Source of the DNA: Chloroflexus aggregans DSM 9485
GTDB taxonomy: Bacteria; Chloroflexota; Chloroflexia; Chloroflexales; Chloroflexaceae
Length of the DNA: 64,000 nt
Direction of reading: 5' to 3'
Assembly (NCBI RefSeq): GCF_000021945.1
Contig: NC_011831.1
Span: 3,051,353-3,115,352, forward strand
Position 1 is the stretch's first letter, and each line of letters opens with the position of its first letter. The notes below the pieces were generated by a model. The model made no database searches. It saw only the letters and a list, made by a program, of their open reading frames with translations, and was not told the DNA's origin. The translations under genes and the position numbers were made by a program. Shown here piece after piece: positions 42,587 through 51,449 of this stretch.

Positions 42587-44359
42587 ATGTTTCGTACCAT
42601 ATTGGTTGCTAACCGCGGCGAGATTGCGTTGCGTGTCATGCGTGCCTGCCGCGAATTGGGGTTGCGTTGCGTTGCCGTCTATTCCGAGGCCGATCGCGAC
42701 TCGCCCCACGTAGCTTATGCCGACGATGCGTATCTGATCGGCCCTGCCTCGCCGGCTGAAAGCTATCTCAACATTGAAGCGATTATTCGCGCGGCCAAAG
42801 CCACCGGTGCCGAGGCGATCCATCCCGGTTACGGCTTTTTGGCCGAAAACACCGGTTTTGTCCGAGCTGTTACCGCTGCCGGCCTGGTCTTTATTGGGCC
42901 ACCGGCTGAGGCTATGGAACGGATGGGAGGGAAAACGGCGGCCCGTCGTGAAGCGACGGCTGCCGGTGTACCGGTTGTGCCCGGCGTTCTTGAACCGGTG
43001 ACCGATGCGGCAGAAGTGCGCCGGTTGGGCAAGGAATTCGGCTACCCGATTGCCATTAAAGCAGTTGGTGGCGGTGGTGGACGTGGTCTGCGTGTGGTAC
43101 GTTCGCCTAATGAGGTGGACGAGGCGTTTGCTGCCGCTCGCCGCGAGGCGGAAGTTGCCTTCAAGAACGGTGAACTCTACGTCGAAAAGTATCTCGATGA
43201 TCCACGCCATATCGAGATCCAGGTTCTGGCCGATCGTTATGGGAATGCCGTTGCGTTGGGTGAACGCGACTGTTCGGTGCAGCGCCGCCATCAGAAATTG
43301 ATCGAGGAGTGTCCCTCACCGGCCCTTACTCCAGAACTACGGGCCGAGATGGGAGCGGCAGCGGTCCGGCTTGCCAAAGCGGTAGGCTATGTCAGTGCTG
43401 GAACGCTTGAGTTTCTCTATCAAGATGGCCGCTACTACTTCCTCGAAATGAACACGCGGATTCAAGTCGAGCATACCGTCACCGAGATGGTCTACGGGGT
43501 TGATCTCGTTGCGGCTCAGATCCGAATCGCCCAAGGTGAGCGCCTCTGGCTCAAACAAGAAGATTTGGTACCGCGCGGTCATGCGATTGAATGCCGAATC
43601 AACGCTGAAGATCCGCTCCACAATTTCCGTCCGGCCCTCGGTGCGATCGGCGCATACCATGAACCAACCGGGTTTGGCGTGCGTGTTGATAGCGGGGTGC
43701 GGGCCAATTACCTTGTCCCTTCACATTACGACTCACTACTGGCAAAATTGATTACCTGGGGAGCCGATCGTAACGAGGCGATTGCTCGGATGCGACGGGC
43801 ACTCGCCGAGTATCGGATTGAAGGGGTTACGACGATTATTCCCTTCCACCGGGCCGCACTCGAACACCCCGTTTTTGTGGCCGGCGAGGCGACGGTGAAT
43901 TTTATTCCCCGTCATCCCGAACTCTTCACCCGTACAGCCGAATTAATGCCACCATCCACCACACCGGCGCCTGTCGAACCTGCACCTGAACCTCGCCGGT
44001 TTACCGTGGAGGTCAATGGGCGACGGTTTGGCGTAGCCGTGTTTGGCGATGGCGTGAGCGTAGCCACCGTGCAGCCGGCGATACGTGCCTCAACACCACG
44101 TCGTGCCGTAACCAAGAAAACGATGCTTGCCGCACCGGTTGATGGCGTCATCAGCCCGATCCAGGGTCGCGTTGTGGCGGTACGAGTCGCGCATGGCCAG
44201 CATGTTGAAGCCGGCCAAGTCCTTTTCATCGTCGAAGCGATGAAGATGGAGAATGAGATCACCGCACCGCATAGTGGTACCATCGGCGAAGTACGAGTCG
44301 ATGTCGGCACGACGGTCGAAGCCGGTGCCGTGTTGGCGACGTACCAATCAACAACCTGA
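42587..44359 (+). CDS. Biotin carboxylase with fused biotin carrier domain (acetyl-/propionyl-CoA carboxylase alpha subunit type)
   Basis: The 590-residue chain starts MFRTILVANRGEIALRVMRA, has the ATP-grasp loop IKAVGGGGGRGLRVV, catalytic region EMNTRIQVEHTVTEMVYG, and ends in a lipoyl-like carrier domain with the biotinylated Lys in VEAMKMENEI. It carboxylates biotin with bicarbonate and ATP; a separate carboxyltransferase, not in the window, would move CO2 to acetyl- or propionyl-CoA. In Chloroflexus such carboxylases drive the 3-hydroxypropionate bicycle, a likely but unproven role for this one. The ATG at 42587 has GAGGAG upstream. Confidence 0.9.
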   Translation: MFRTILVANRGEIALRVMRACRELGLRCVAVYSEADRDSPHVAYADDAYLIGPASPAESYLNIEAIIRAAKATGAEAIHPGYGFLAENTGFVRAVTAAGLVFIGPPAEAMERMGGKTAARREATAAGVPVVPGVLEPVTDAAEVRRLGKEFGYPIAIKAVGGGGGRGLRVVRSPNEVDEAFAAARREAEVAFKNGELYVEKYLDDPRHIEIQVLADRYGNAVALGERDCSVQRRHQKLIEECPSPALTPELRAEMGAAAVRLAKAVGYVSAGTLEFLYQDGRYYFLEMNTRIQVEHTVTEMVYGVDLVAAQIRIAQGERLWLKQEDLVPRGHAIECRINAEDPLHNFRPALGAIGAYHEPTGFGVRVDSGVRANYLVPSHYDSLLAKLITWGADRNEAIARMRRALAEYRIEGVTTIIPFHRAALEHPVFVAGEATVNFIPRHPELFTRTAELMPPSTTPAPVEPAPEPRRFTVEVNGRRFGVAVFGDGVSVATVQPAIRASTPRRAVTKKTMLAAPVDGVISPIQGRVVAVRVAHGQHVEAGQVLFIVEAMKMENEITAPHSGTIGEVRVDVGTTVEAGAVLATYQSTT

Positions 44360-44443
44360 CGTCTCTTCGTCTCGATGGTGTAGCGCCCACCCTCCCGACG
44401 GTGTGGCGCTCATCGTCGCCTCCTTAACCTACAGGAGACACCC

Positions 44444-44767
44444 ATGCCCGAACGACCATGGATCGAATTATTTCCCGGTGTGTGGCGGCGGCGCATTGCA
44501 TTGACCGACCGCATGTACCAAATGGAGGTTCGTTTGGCCGCCGGAAGCCATGTGCCTCTCCACAGCCATCCTGAAGATCAGGTAGCGTATATCGTCAGTG
44601 GGCACCTACGCTTTCAGGTCGGCGATAATCTGCTCGAAGCCACTGCCGGTCAATCAGTGCCGATTCCCGGTGGTATCCCGCACGCCGTCTGGACACTCGC
44701 CGACACATTGGCCATTGATACCTTCAGCCCGCCGCGTACCGATTACCTCACCGCCGATGGTGACTGA
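44444..44767 (+). CDS. Small cupin-domain protein
   Basis: The 107-residue protein is a single cupin barrel: metal ligands in PLHSHPEDQVAYIVSGHLRF (two His and a Glu) and a second His in VPIPGGIPHAVWTL. Its role may be binding or isomerising a small metabolite or sensing. The ATG at 44444 follows CAGGAGAC. Its last 25 bases overlap the end of the convergent ArsR-ArsC gene. Confidence 0.8.
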   Translation: MPERPWIELFPGVWRRRIALTDRMYQMEVRLAAGSHVPLHSHPEDQVAYIVSGHLRFQVGDNLLEATAGQSVPIPGGIPHAVWTLADTLAIDTFSPPRTDYLTADGD

Positions 44768-45507
44768 TCGGCAAACCACCGTGGGAGTAGCGCCAGTAAG
44801 CCGCGTACCCGTTCATGTATCGTATCACGAGCGGCGACGAACGCGGCGCGGCATTCCTCTTCACTGCCGACAACGGCTGCGGGGTCGGCAATGCTCCAGT
44901 GAATGGAGCGGGTCGCTTCCGGCCAGACCGGGCAGGTTTCACGGGCAATATCGCAGACGGTCACGATCACATCTGGTTTCTGATTGAGAATTGCATCAAT
45001 TGGTTTGGCTACGTGCCGATCGATCGGCACGCCTGCCTCTTGCATGACGGCAATCGCTAATGGATGTACCGGTTGTGGGTGGGTACCGGCGCTGAGAGCC
45101 ACCACCTGACCATTACTCAGAACTCGCAACCATCCCTCTGCCATCTGCGAGCGCGCGCTGTTAGCACGACAGAGAAAAGCCACTTTCACATGCGGTAACG
45201 ATGGTGGTGGAGTGGTTGGTATCGCCAACTCCTCGCTTACCTGGGCCAGCAATCGCGCCAGTGCCGTCAAACTAAGGCTATAGTAGACGACTCGCCCGTC
45301 GGCATCACTGCGATGCGTGTTGACCAGTTCGGATTGGCGGAGTACGTGCAAATGGTACGAAACCAGGTTCTGTGCCAGGCCGGTGCGTGCAACCAATTCC
45401 GCGACTTGTCGGTCGCTCTCACGAAGTTCGCTGATGAGTTTCCAGCGTGTTTCATCGGCTAGCAGCCGCAGACCGGTAAAGGCTGATGACAGGTTTGGTG
45501 TTTTCAT
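44743..45507 (-). CDS. ArsR-type repressor fused to a low-molecular-weight phosphatase/arsenate reductase
   Basis: Residues 1-90 of 254 are a winged helix of the ArsR type: LLADETRWKLISELRESDRQ, LAQNLVSYHLHVLRQ and DGRVVYYSL. Residues 105-245 are an LMW protein tyrosine phosphatase/ArsC domain: the catalytic loop C-x5-R in VAFLCRANSARSQMAEG, and PDVIVTVCDIARETCPVW with the redox Cys pair. Such fusions regulate arsenic genes and reduce arsenate. An ArsR metal site of the usual CxC kind is not visible, so the signal is uncertain. No arsB/acr3 gene is next to it. It probably controls itself. Confidence 0.85.
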   Translation of the reverse strand: MKTPNLSSAFTGLRLLADETRWKLISELRESDRQVAELVARTGLAQNLVSYHLHVLRQSELVNTHRSDADGRVVYYSLSLTALARLLAQVSEELAIPTTPPPSLPHVKVAFLCRANSARSQMAEGWLRVLSNGQVVALSAGTHPQPVHPLAIAVMQEAGVPIDRHVAKPIDAILNQKPDVIVTVCDIARETCPVWPEATRSIHWSIADPAAVVGSEEECRAAFVAARDTIHERVRGLLALLPRWFADQSPSAVR

Positions 45508-45652
45508 AATCCTAGAGATAGGTTTGCGTGGAATGACGATGGTTATCGTAGCAGAGTCCGCTCAGATCGACAAGATTCATCGCCCGTTTGCCCCAAGCGT
45601 GCTTGCATATAGTGTTACTTTCTAACTATCGGCTGTAGTACATAGATCTGGC

Positions 45653-45658
45653 ATAATA
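45653..45658 (+). promoter_or_regulatory. -10 box directly upstream of prmC
   Basis: CATAAT at 45653-45658 is 6 nt before the ATG at 45665. If used, transcription begins at or beside the start codon, giving a leaderless mRNA. The -35 is weak. Confidence 0.35.
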
Positions 45659-45664
45659 GCAAGT

Positions 45665-46546
45665 ATGGACGGCGAAACATCACAGCACCAACCGATGATC
45701 ATTCAGCAAGCACTTCGTGTGGCTACTGCACGCTTACAATCTATCTCGCCAACGGCCCGCCTCGATGCCGAACTACTGTTGGCCCACATCTTAGGTTGGT
45801 CGCGGGCGCGGGTCGTTGCCGAGCGTGAGGTTGTGCTCACTCCGGCCCAGCAGGAAGCGTTTGGCGCGCTGGTTGAACGACGTGCTGCTCGCGAACCGGT
45901 AGCCTACCTCATCGGGCATTGGCCATTTTTTGGTCTCGATTTGGTGGTGGATCGACGTGTGCTCATTCCCCGCCCCGAAACCGAGTTACTGGTCGAATTG
46001 GCACTGACCGAAGCTCGGCGATACGCTGACACGCAGATAACGATTGCCGATATTGGTGTGGGTAGTGGCGCCATCGCGATTGCATTAGCGATCCATGTGC
46101 CGCACGCGACGGTGTACGGTGTTGATCGGAGTGCCGATGCGTTGGCGGTAGCAGCGCGTAATGTTGCCCGCTACAACCTGAGCGACCGGGTGGTCTTGTT
46201 AGAAGGTGATCTTCTTACTCCCGTACCCGGCCCTGTTGACCTTATCGTAAGTAATCCACCGTATACCATCTTGGCCGAGGTTGATGAGAGTGTGTACCGG
46301 TACGAGCCACATCTCGCGCTCGATGGTGGACCTGATGGGTTAGACTGTTATCGCCGGCTGATCGCTGCCGCACCGGCGTATCTCAAACCGGGTGGGGCAA
46401 TTTTGCTCGAAATCGGTGCGTGGCAGGCTGAGGCCGTGGCACACTTACTTAATCAGGCACTTCCCCATGCTGAGGTGGGGGTGCAACGCGATCTCGCCGG
46501 TCGCGATCGGGTAGTTTGGGCGCGTAATCGAGATGTCATCCGCTGA
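45665..46546 (+). CDS. prmC: Peptide chain release factor N5-glutamine methyltransferase
   Basis: PrmC methylates the GGQ glutamine of release factors RF1 and RF2 with S-adenosylmethionine. The 293-residue protein has the helical N-terminal domain ([40 protein letters not shown]), [12 protein letters not shown], the cofactor loop [16 protein letters not shown], and the catalytic NPPY in [10 protein letters not shown]. The ATG at 45665 has no ribosome-binding site and may be leaderless; an ATG at 45695 is the alternative. The gene diverges from the ArsR-ArsC gene. Confidence 0.9.
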   Translation: MDGETSQHQPMIIQQALRVATARLQSISPTARLDAELLLAHILGWSRARVVAEREVVLTPAQQEAFGALVERRAAREPVAYLIGHWPFFGLDLVVDRRVLIPRPETELLVELALTEARRYADTQITIADIGVGSGAIAIALAIHVPHATVYGVDRSADALAVAARNVARYNLSDRVVLLEGDLLTPVPGPVDLIVSNPPYTILAEVDESVYRYEPHLALDGGPDGLDCYRRLIAAAPAYLKPGGAILLEIGAWQAEAVAHLLNQALPHAEVGVQRDLAGRDRVVWARNRDVIR

Positions 46547-46603
46547 TCTAGTTTGCCGATCTGAGATGTCGTTATACTAAGGCAGAAGATCAGGAGGATC
46601 GCT

Positions 46604-47251
46604 ATGACTGCACTCTTTGTCGCGCTCGGCATCGCTATTATCACGCTGCTCTTTATTCTGCTGTGGTATGTGCCGCATCTCTTGCAGCAGCAGGCCGGAC
46701 GGAGCGCGCGTGAAGCGGCACAGTTGCGCGATATGCTGCTCGACATGCTCAACGAACAGGAAGCTGTGATGCAGCGCCAAGCTCAGCTTAGTGCAGCGAT
46801 GACCAATTTACAACAACAATTGTCTCAATTGACTGCAATGTCACCATCGAGTTCGACCGGCGCTGTTGATACAGCAGTTGTGCGACAGTTGGAAGATCGG
46901 ATAACAGCGCTGCAACAACAGATTCAGCGCTGGATTGAAGTTCGTGGTCGGCAACAGCACCAGCACGACGTGAGCGAAAGTGAGGCATGGGCAAACTTGC
47001 TCGGTTTACTCGCTGCGATCCAAGAACGCATCGCCCAGCTTTCGACCGAACGCACGCTGGTGGCTGCCGGTTTGCAAGCACGTACCTTGCTTGAGGAACT
47101 CGAACACGAGATGGCCCATCTCCGTAGCATCTCGGAAGATATTGCCACCCTCCAATGGCGTCTACGCCGATCGCTGCACGAACGTGAAACCAGTGTTGCC
47201 CAATTGCGCGCCCGCGCAGTTGGTTCATCCTCAACGGCGAGGCCAGTATGA
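46604..47251 (+). CDS. Membrane-anchored coiled-coil protein, function unknown
   Basis: The 215-residue protein has an N-terminal transmembrane segment (LGIAIITLLFILLWYVP, about residues 8-25) and then long Gln/Glu/Leu/Arg-rich helices with heptad patterns (about 30-85, 95-120, 130-205; e.g. VRQLEDRITALQQQIQRWIE). No family motif is seen. It resembles bacterial scaffolding or RmuC-like helices only in composition. AGGAGG lies before the ATG. The next gene, a hydrolase, overlaps it by 4 nt, suggesting coupled translation. Confidence 0.65.
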   Translation: MTALFVALGIAIITLLFILLWYVPHLLQQQAGRSAREAAQLRDMLLDMLNEQEAVMQRQAQLSAAMTNLQQQLSQLTAMSPSSSTGAVDTAVVRQLEDRITALQQQIQRWIEVRGRQQHQHDVSESEAWANLLGLLAAIQERIAQLSTERTLVAAGLQARTLLEELEHEMAHLRSISEDIATLQWRLRRSLHERETSVAQLRARAVGSSSTARPV

Positions 47252-48180
47252 GTATCATCGTCATCGACAATCAACGAGTGCATTACGAAGTGTTCGGACG
47301 TGGTCGTCCGGTGGTGTTCCTCCATGGTTGGCTCGGTAGTTGGCGCTATTGGTATACGACCATGGAGATCGTATCACGCTACTTCCGCACCTATTCGTTC
47401 GATTTTTGGGGCTTTGGCGAGTCGCGTACCAGTGAGATGCCAACCATCAGTGGTTACTCTCAGCAAGTTATCCGCTTTCTCGATGCGATGGGTATCGAGA
47501 AAGCGGCATTGGTTGGGCACTCAATGGGTGGTATGGTCGCGATGAAAACGGCGATTGAGCATCCCGGCCGACTGATGCGCGTAGTGACGGTGGGTGCGCC
47601 GATTAACGGTAATTCGCTCTCGTGGATGTTAAAGTTGGTCGATCGTCCGTTTTTTGCCGAGTTCTTTGCCCGCCGACCTTGGTTGCGCCGTTCGTTATTC
47701 CGTTTCTTCTTCGGTGATTCACTTGACCCCGAAGTTGATGAAGTGCTAGAAGATAGCACGAAATCTACTGCCGATACGATTCGGGCGGCGATCCATTCGA
47801 TGTGGCGCACCGATCTCACACCGATGCTTGGTAATCTGCGTGTGCCGGCGCTCGTTGTACACGGTGCGCACGATGATATTGTTAACCCTAACCAACTTCA
47901 GCTCTTTACCCATATTCCAATGGCGCAAGTGGTTCGGATGGAGCAAAGCCGTCACTTCCCCTTTGTTGATGAAGCCGATCGGTTTCACGAGATATTGCTC
48001 GCTTTCTTACAACAACCAGATCCATTGACGCTTTCCGCACAGCGGACCACTGCATCGCAAGGCCCTTCTCAACCTACCAGCCCTTCCTCAGAACCAAATA
48101 ATATTGTCGATAGTGGTGAAGCTATGATCCCACCACCGATTGCCCCACCATCGCGATTGAGAGTGCCACCGGGCCGGTAG
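47248..48180 (+). CDS. Alpha/beta hydrolase
   Basis: The 310-residue protein has an N-terminal VVFLHGWLGSWRYW oxyanion region, the nucleophile in ALVGHSMGGMVAM, an acid in VVHGAHDDIVNP and the His in QSRHFPFVDEADRF, so the catalytic set is complete. A cap domain sits at about 140-200. The last 45 or so residues are Pro/Ser/Gln-rich and probably disordered. It could be an esterase, haloalkane dehalogenase or C-C hydrolase; the substrate is unknown. The start overlaps the stop of the coiled-coil gene (ATGA). Confidence 0.8.
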   Translation: MSIIVIDNQRVHYEVFGRGRPVVFLHGWLGSWRYWYTTMEIVSRYFRTYSFDFWGFGESRTSEMPTISGYSQQVIRFLDAMGIEKAALVGHSMGGMVAMKTAIEHPGRLMRVVTVGAPINGNSLSWMLKLVDRPFFAEFFARRPWLRRSLFRFFFGDSLDPEVDEVLEDSTKSTADTIRAAIHSMWRTDLTPMLGNLRVPALVVHGAHDDIVNPNQLQLFTHIPMAQVVRMEQSRHFPFVDEADRFHEILLAFLQQPDPLTLSAQRTTASQGPSQPTSPSSEPNNIVDSGEAMIPPPIAPPSRLRVPPGR

Positions 48181-48252
48181 GTTGTCACTGTACACCGCAA
48201 ACCATTTCTCACTTACAGCCGTACATCGTGCGGCTGTCTCTTTTCGTTGAGT

Positions 48253-48288
48253 TTGGTATAATCCGCATATGGGAGGAATATTCCTGCC
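48253..48288 (+). promoter_or_regulatory. Extended -10 promoter and near-perfect palindrome before ccmA
   Basis: TGGTATAAT (48253-48261) is an extended -10. Just downstream GGGAGGAATATTCCTGCC (48271-48288) is an 18-bp palindrome with one mismatch pair, containing perfect AGGAATATTCCT. It lies where the transcript begins, so it could be an operator or the first hairpin of the mRNA. Confidence 0.45.
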
Positions 48289-48305
48289 CGAACTGCGGAT
48301 ACCAT

Positions 48306-48920
48306 ATGCAACTTCACGTTTTGCAGCTTAGCGCCGGTTACGGTGGGCGTACTATTTTGCGTGATCTTGGTTTCACCCTCCACCGAGGTGAAGTATTGGT
48401 GGTCAGTGGTCCTAACGGCAGCGGCAAGAGTACTTTGCTGCGGATCCTGGCCGGTTTGCAAGTACCCTCTGGAGGGTTGGTGTACTATGAAATAGGTGAT
48501 CGGCGGTTCGATCCGCGTGACGCGCGCCACTTGATCGGTTGGGTCGCACCTGATCTGGCCCTCTATCGTGAGCTGAGTGGGCTTGAGAACTTGCGCTTCT
48601 TTGCGCAGGTGCGTGGTCTTACTATCTCTGACGAAGCTCTCAACGAATTACTCACCTATGTTGGTCTGGGTCAGCGGGGGAATGACCGACTTGCCGCTTA
48701 TTCTTCCGGCATGACCCAGCGTTTGCGTTACGCCTTTGCTCTGCTCCATCGTCCGCCGGTTTTATTGCTTGACGAGCCAACGGTGACCCTCGATGAGCGC
48801 GGGGCAGCGGTTGTTGAGCGGATTATCGCTGCGCAGCGTCAGCGTGGGTTGACGGTGATTGCCACGAACGATCCCCGTGAATTGCGGTATGCCGACCTAT
48901 TGGTGAAGTTGGGCGGCTAA
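48306..48920 (+). CDS. ccmA: Heme exporter ATP-binding protein
   Basis: I chose the ATG at 48306 (MQLHVLQLSAGYGGRTILRD), as the upstream frame back to 48228 has no ABC-like sequence. The 204-residue ATPase has Walker A VSGPNGSGKST, signature YSSGMTQR and Walker B VLLLDEPTVTLD. Its small size, the AYSSGMTQRLRYAFALLHRP segment and above all the following CcmB gene identify it as CcmA, the ATPase of the system that moves heme for cytochrome c maturation. CcmC and later ccm genes are not in the window. Confidence 0.85.
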   Translation: MQLHVLQLSAGYGGRTILRDLGFTLHRGEVLVVSGPNGSGKSTLLRILAGLQVPSGGLVYYEIGDRRFDPRDARHLIGWVAPDLALYRELSGLENLRFFAQVRGLTISDEALNELLTYVGLGQRGNDRLAAYSSGMTQRLRYAFALLHRPPVLLLDEPTVTLDERGAAVVERIIAAQRQRGLTVIATNDPRELRYADLLVKLGG

Positions 48921-48950
48921 ATAGCCCGATCTGTGATGCGAGAAGGTGCT

Positions 48951-49700
48951 ATGCACGAATCGATGGAGCATGAGACGTCCATTATCGATATTCCGGCGCC
49001 GCCACCGAGCGGGATCGGGGTCACGTTGCGGGCGGCATGGGCTATTTTTCGCAAGGATCTCGCGTGTGAGCTGCGCACGCGCTATGCGATTAACACACTT
49101 CTGCTGTTTGCCATCAGTGCGACGACTGCGGTGAGCCTTGGGGTTGGTTTCTTGGGCTTGCGACGGACCGAAGAGGCACTGCTGATTCAATCGGCTTTGT
49201 TATGGGTAGCGCTACTCTTTGCCGCTTTAAATGGTTTGTCGCGCAGCTTTGTGTACGAAGAGGAAGCGCGCACCCTCGCGGCGCTGCGTCTTTCGGCATC
49301 GCCGACCGCGGTTTTTTTAGGTAAGTTCTGCTTTAATCTGACACTGATCCTCGTCCTCGCTCTCGTTACCAGTTTGCTCTTTATCGTTCTACTGCGGGTG
49401 AAAGTTGGTAGTCCGCTGGCTTTTAGCGCAATCCTAGCCACCGGTGGGTTGGCGTTGACCTCAGCCACAACGATTATCGCAGCGATTATTGCGCGGGCGA
49501 GTTTTAAGGGCGCTCTCTTTGCCGTTCTGGCCTTTCCGCTGCTCGTTGCGCCACTGATTATCGCAATTCAGGGTACCGCCCAATCTCTCGAGAACGTCGC
49601 CGTTGATGTGGTTTTCGGACCGATCCGGTTTTTACTGGCGTATGTTGTGGTTACATTTATAGCATCGTTGATATTATTCCCGTTTGTGTGGGAAGCGTGA
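48951..49700 (+). CDS. ccmB: Heme exporter permease
   Basis: The ATG at 48951 (MHESMEHETSIIDIPAPPPS) has AGAAGG upstream. The 249-residue protein has an N-terminal cytoplasmic segment and six transmembrane helices; AIFRKDLACELRTRYAINTL and LSRSFVYEEEARTLAALRLS are conserved CcmB motifs. It teams with CcmA, and with CcmC elsewhere, to supply heme to the cytochrome c assembly machinery. An alternative start at 48933 (GTG/ATG) is less well placed. Confidence 0.85.
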   Translation: MHESMEHETSIIDIPAPPPSGIGVTLRAAWAIFRKDLACELRTRYAINTLLLFAISATTAVSLGVGFLGLRRTEEALLIQSALLWVALLFAALNGLSRSFVYEEEARTLAALRLSASPTAVFLGKFCFNLTLILVLALVTSLLFIVLLRVKVGSPLAFSAILATGGLALTSATTIIAAIIARASFKGALFAVLAFPLLVAPLIIAIQGTAQSLENVAVDVVFGPIRFLLAYVVVTFIASLILFPFVWEA

Positions 49701-49718
49701 GCACCGGTAAATATGGTA

Positions 49719-49747
49719 GGTCGGGGCAGCCATCGGCTATCCCGACC
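49719..49747. terminator. Two-part hairpin between convergent ccmB and mutase genes
   Basis: GGTCGGG (49719-49725) pairs with CCCGACC (49741-49747), and inside AGCC (49728-49731) pairs with GGCT (49735-49738). It probably terminates transcripts from both sides. Confidence 0.6.
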
Positions 49748-49754
49748 GTGGTGA

Positions 49755-51449
49755 TTAGACAATGACCGTATCCTGCTGATACACGCCGAACACCTCGCGC
49801 AACACATCACACATCTCGCCAAGAGTGCAGTAGGCGCGCACGCAATTGAGGATCGCCGGCATCATATTGTCGCTTCCCTGTGCCGCAGCACGTAGTTCGG
49901 CCAAGCGGCGGGCAACGAGATCCTGATCGCGTTCGCGGCGCACGCGGTTGAGGCGTTCGAGGTGACGTTTCTCACCCTCAGGATCCATCTGAAGAATCGG
50001 AATCTCCAGTGGTTCGTCGGCTTGGAAGGCATTAACTCCGACGATAATTCGTTCGCCTTTGTCGATCTCTTGTTGATAGCGGTAAGCTGCGTCGGCGATT
50101 TCGCGGTGGAAGTAACCGTTGCGGATTGCAGCAATTACACCACCTTGGGCGTTGATGGCGTCAAAGATCTGCTGTGCCTCACGCTCCATACGATCGGTAA
50201 GTGCCTCAACGAAGTAGCTACCGCCAAGAGGGTCGACGGTATTGGCGACGCCGCTCTCGTAGGCGATGATCTGCTGGGTGCGCAGGGCGATGGTGACCGC
50301 CTTTTCCGATGGTAACGCCAATGCCTCATCCATCGAATTGGTATGTAAGCTCTGTGTACCGCCCAGCACCGCGGCTAGAGCTTGAATTGCCGTGCGCACA
50401 ATATTGATTTCGGGTTGCTGGGCGGTGAGTGAGCAGCCGGCCGTTTGGGTATGGAACCGGAGCCACCACGACCGTTCGTTTTTGGCACCGTAGCGTTCGC
50501 GCATGGCGCGTGCCCAGATGCGGCGTGCTGCACGGTACTTTGCAATCTCCTCAAAGAAATCGTTGTGGGCATTGAAGAAGAAGCTGATCCGTGGGGCAAA
50601 CTCGTCGATGTCTAACCCGCGTTCGAGGGCAGCTTCAACGTAAGCGAAGCCGTCGGCGAGCGTGAAGGCCAGCTCTTGGACGGCGGTACTCCCGGCTTCA
50701 CGGATGTGGTAGCCGCTGACGCTAATGGGGTTCCACTGCGGTACGTGGCGGGTAGCGAACTCAATGGTATCGACTACCAACCGCATGCTTGGTTCGGGTG
50801 GGAAGATGTATTCGTTTTGGGCAATGTACTCTTTGAGAATATCGTTCTGGATGGTGCCACGCAGCTTACTCCATGGAATACCACGCTTTTCGGCAACGAC
50901 CAGATACATCGCCCAGATCATTGCTGCCGGTGAATTGATCGTCATCGAGGTGCTGACCTGATCGAGGGGTAGCCCATCGAGCAGAATCTCCATATCGGCC
51001 AGTGACGAGACGGCAACGCCGCACTTGCCAAACTCGCCTTCGACCAAGGGATGGTCGGTGTCGCGTCCGTACAGTGTCGGCATATCAAACGCAATTGACA
51101 GACCGGTCTGCCCTTGTTCTAGCAAAAACTTAAAGCGAGCATTGGTCTCTTCGGCGCTGCCGAAGCCGGCAAACATACGCATGGTCCAGAGCTTACCGCG
51201 ATAGCCGGTAGGATGAATACCGCGGGTGAACGGGTACTGGCCGGGATAGCCGATGTTGTGCAGAAAGTGTTCGGTGAGCGATTGACCGTTGGTCGCGAGG
51301 TCGAGCGGAGTGTAGAGCCGTTCGACAGGGGCACTACTGGTGGTCATGAAGGGTCCGGGTCGTTCGGGGGTACGTTTGAGCGTTGGCCAGAGACATTGCT
51401 GTTCCCATTGCTGCTGGGCCGCATTGAGCTGCTCGATCTCAGACATCAT
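49755..51449 (-). CDS. Coenzyme B12-dependent acyl-CoA mutase large subunit, IcmA-like
   Basis: The 564-residue chain is the substrate-binding barrel of the methylmalonyl-CoA mutase family without the B12 domain, so it needs a small subunit of about 140 residues (not in the window). Conserved parts: [60 protein letters not shown]. In methylmalonyl-CoA mutases Tyr89 and Arg207 bind the substrate carboxylate; isobutyryl-CoA mutase has Phe80 and Gln198. Here the places are RMFAGFG (Phe93) and [11 protein letters not shown] (Gln211), the isobutyryl type, and the length matches IcmA. Isobutyryl/n-butyryl-CoA conversion is therefore more likely. GGAGGG precedes the ATG at 51449. Confidence 0.85.
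   Translation of the reverse strand: MMSEIEQLNAAQQQWEQQCLWPTLKRTPERPGPFMTTSSAPVERLYTPLDLATNGQSLTEHFLHNIGYPGQYPFTRGIHPTGYRGKLWTMRMFAGFGSAEETNARFKFLLEQGQTGLSIAFDMPTLYGRDTDHPLVEGEFGKCGVAVSSLADMEILLDGLPLDQVSTSMTINSPAAMIWAMYLVVAEKRGIPWSKLRGTIQNDILKEYIAQNEYIFPPEPSMRLVVDTIEFATRHVPQWNPISVSGYHIREAGSTAVQELAFTLADGFAYVEAALERGLDIDEFAPRISFFFNAHNDFFEEIAKYRAARRIWARAMRERYGAKNERSWWLRFHTQTAGCSLTAQQPEINIVRTAIQALAAVLGGTQSLHTNSMDEALALPSEKAVTIALRTQQIIAYESGVANTVDPLGGSYFVEALTDRMEREAQQIFDAINAQGGVIAAIRNGYFHREIADAAYRYQQEIDKGERIIVGVNAFQADEPLEIPILQMDPEGEKRHLERLNRVRRERDQDLVARRLAELRAAAQGSDNMMPAILNCVRAYCTLGEMCDVLREVFGVYQQDTVIV

Noticed and set aside
42332-43291. 319-codon minus-strand frame opposite the biotin carboxylase gene
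   Set aside because: The + strand gene has full family motifs; the antisense frame has none and no ribosome-binding site.
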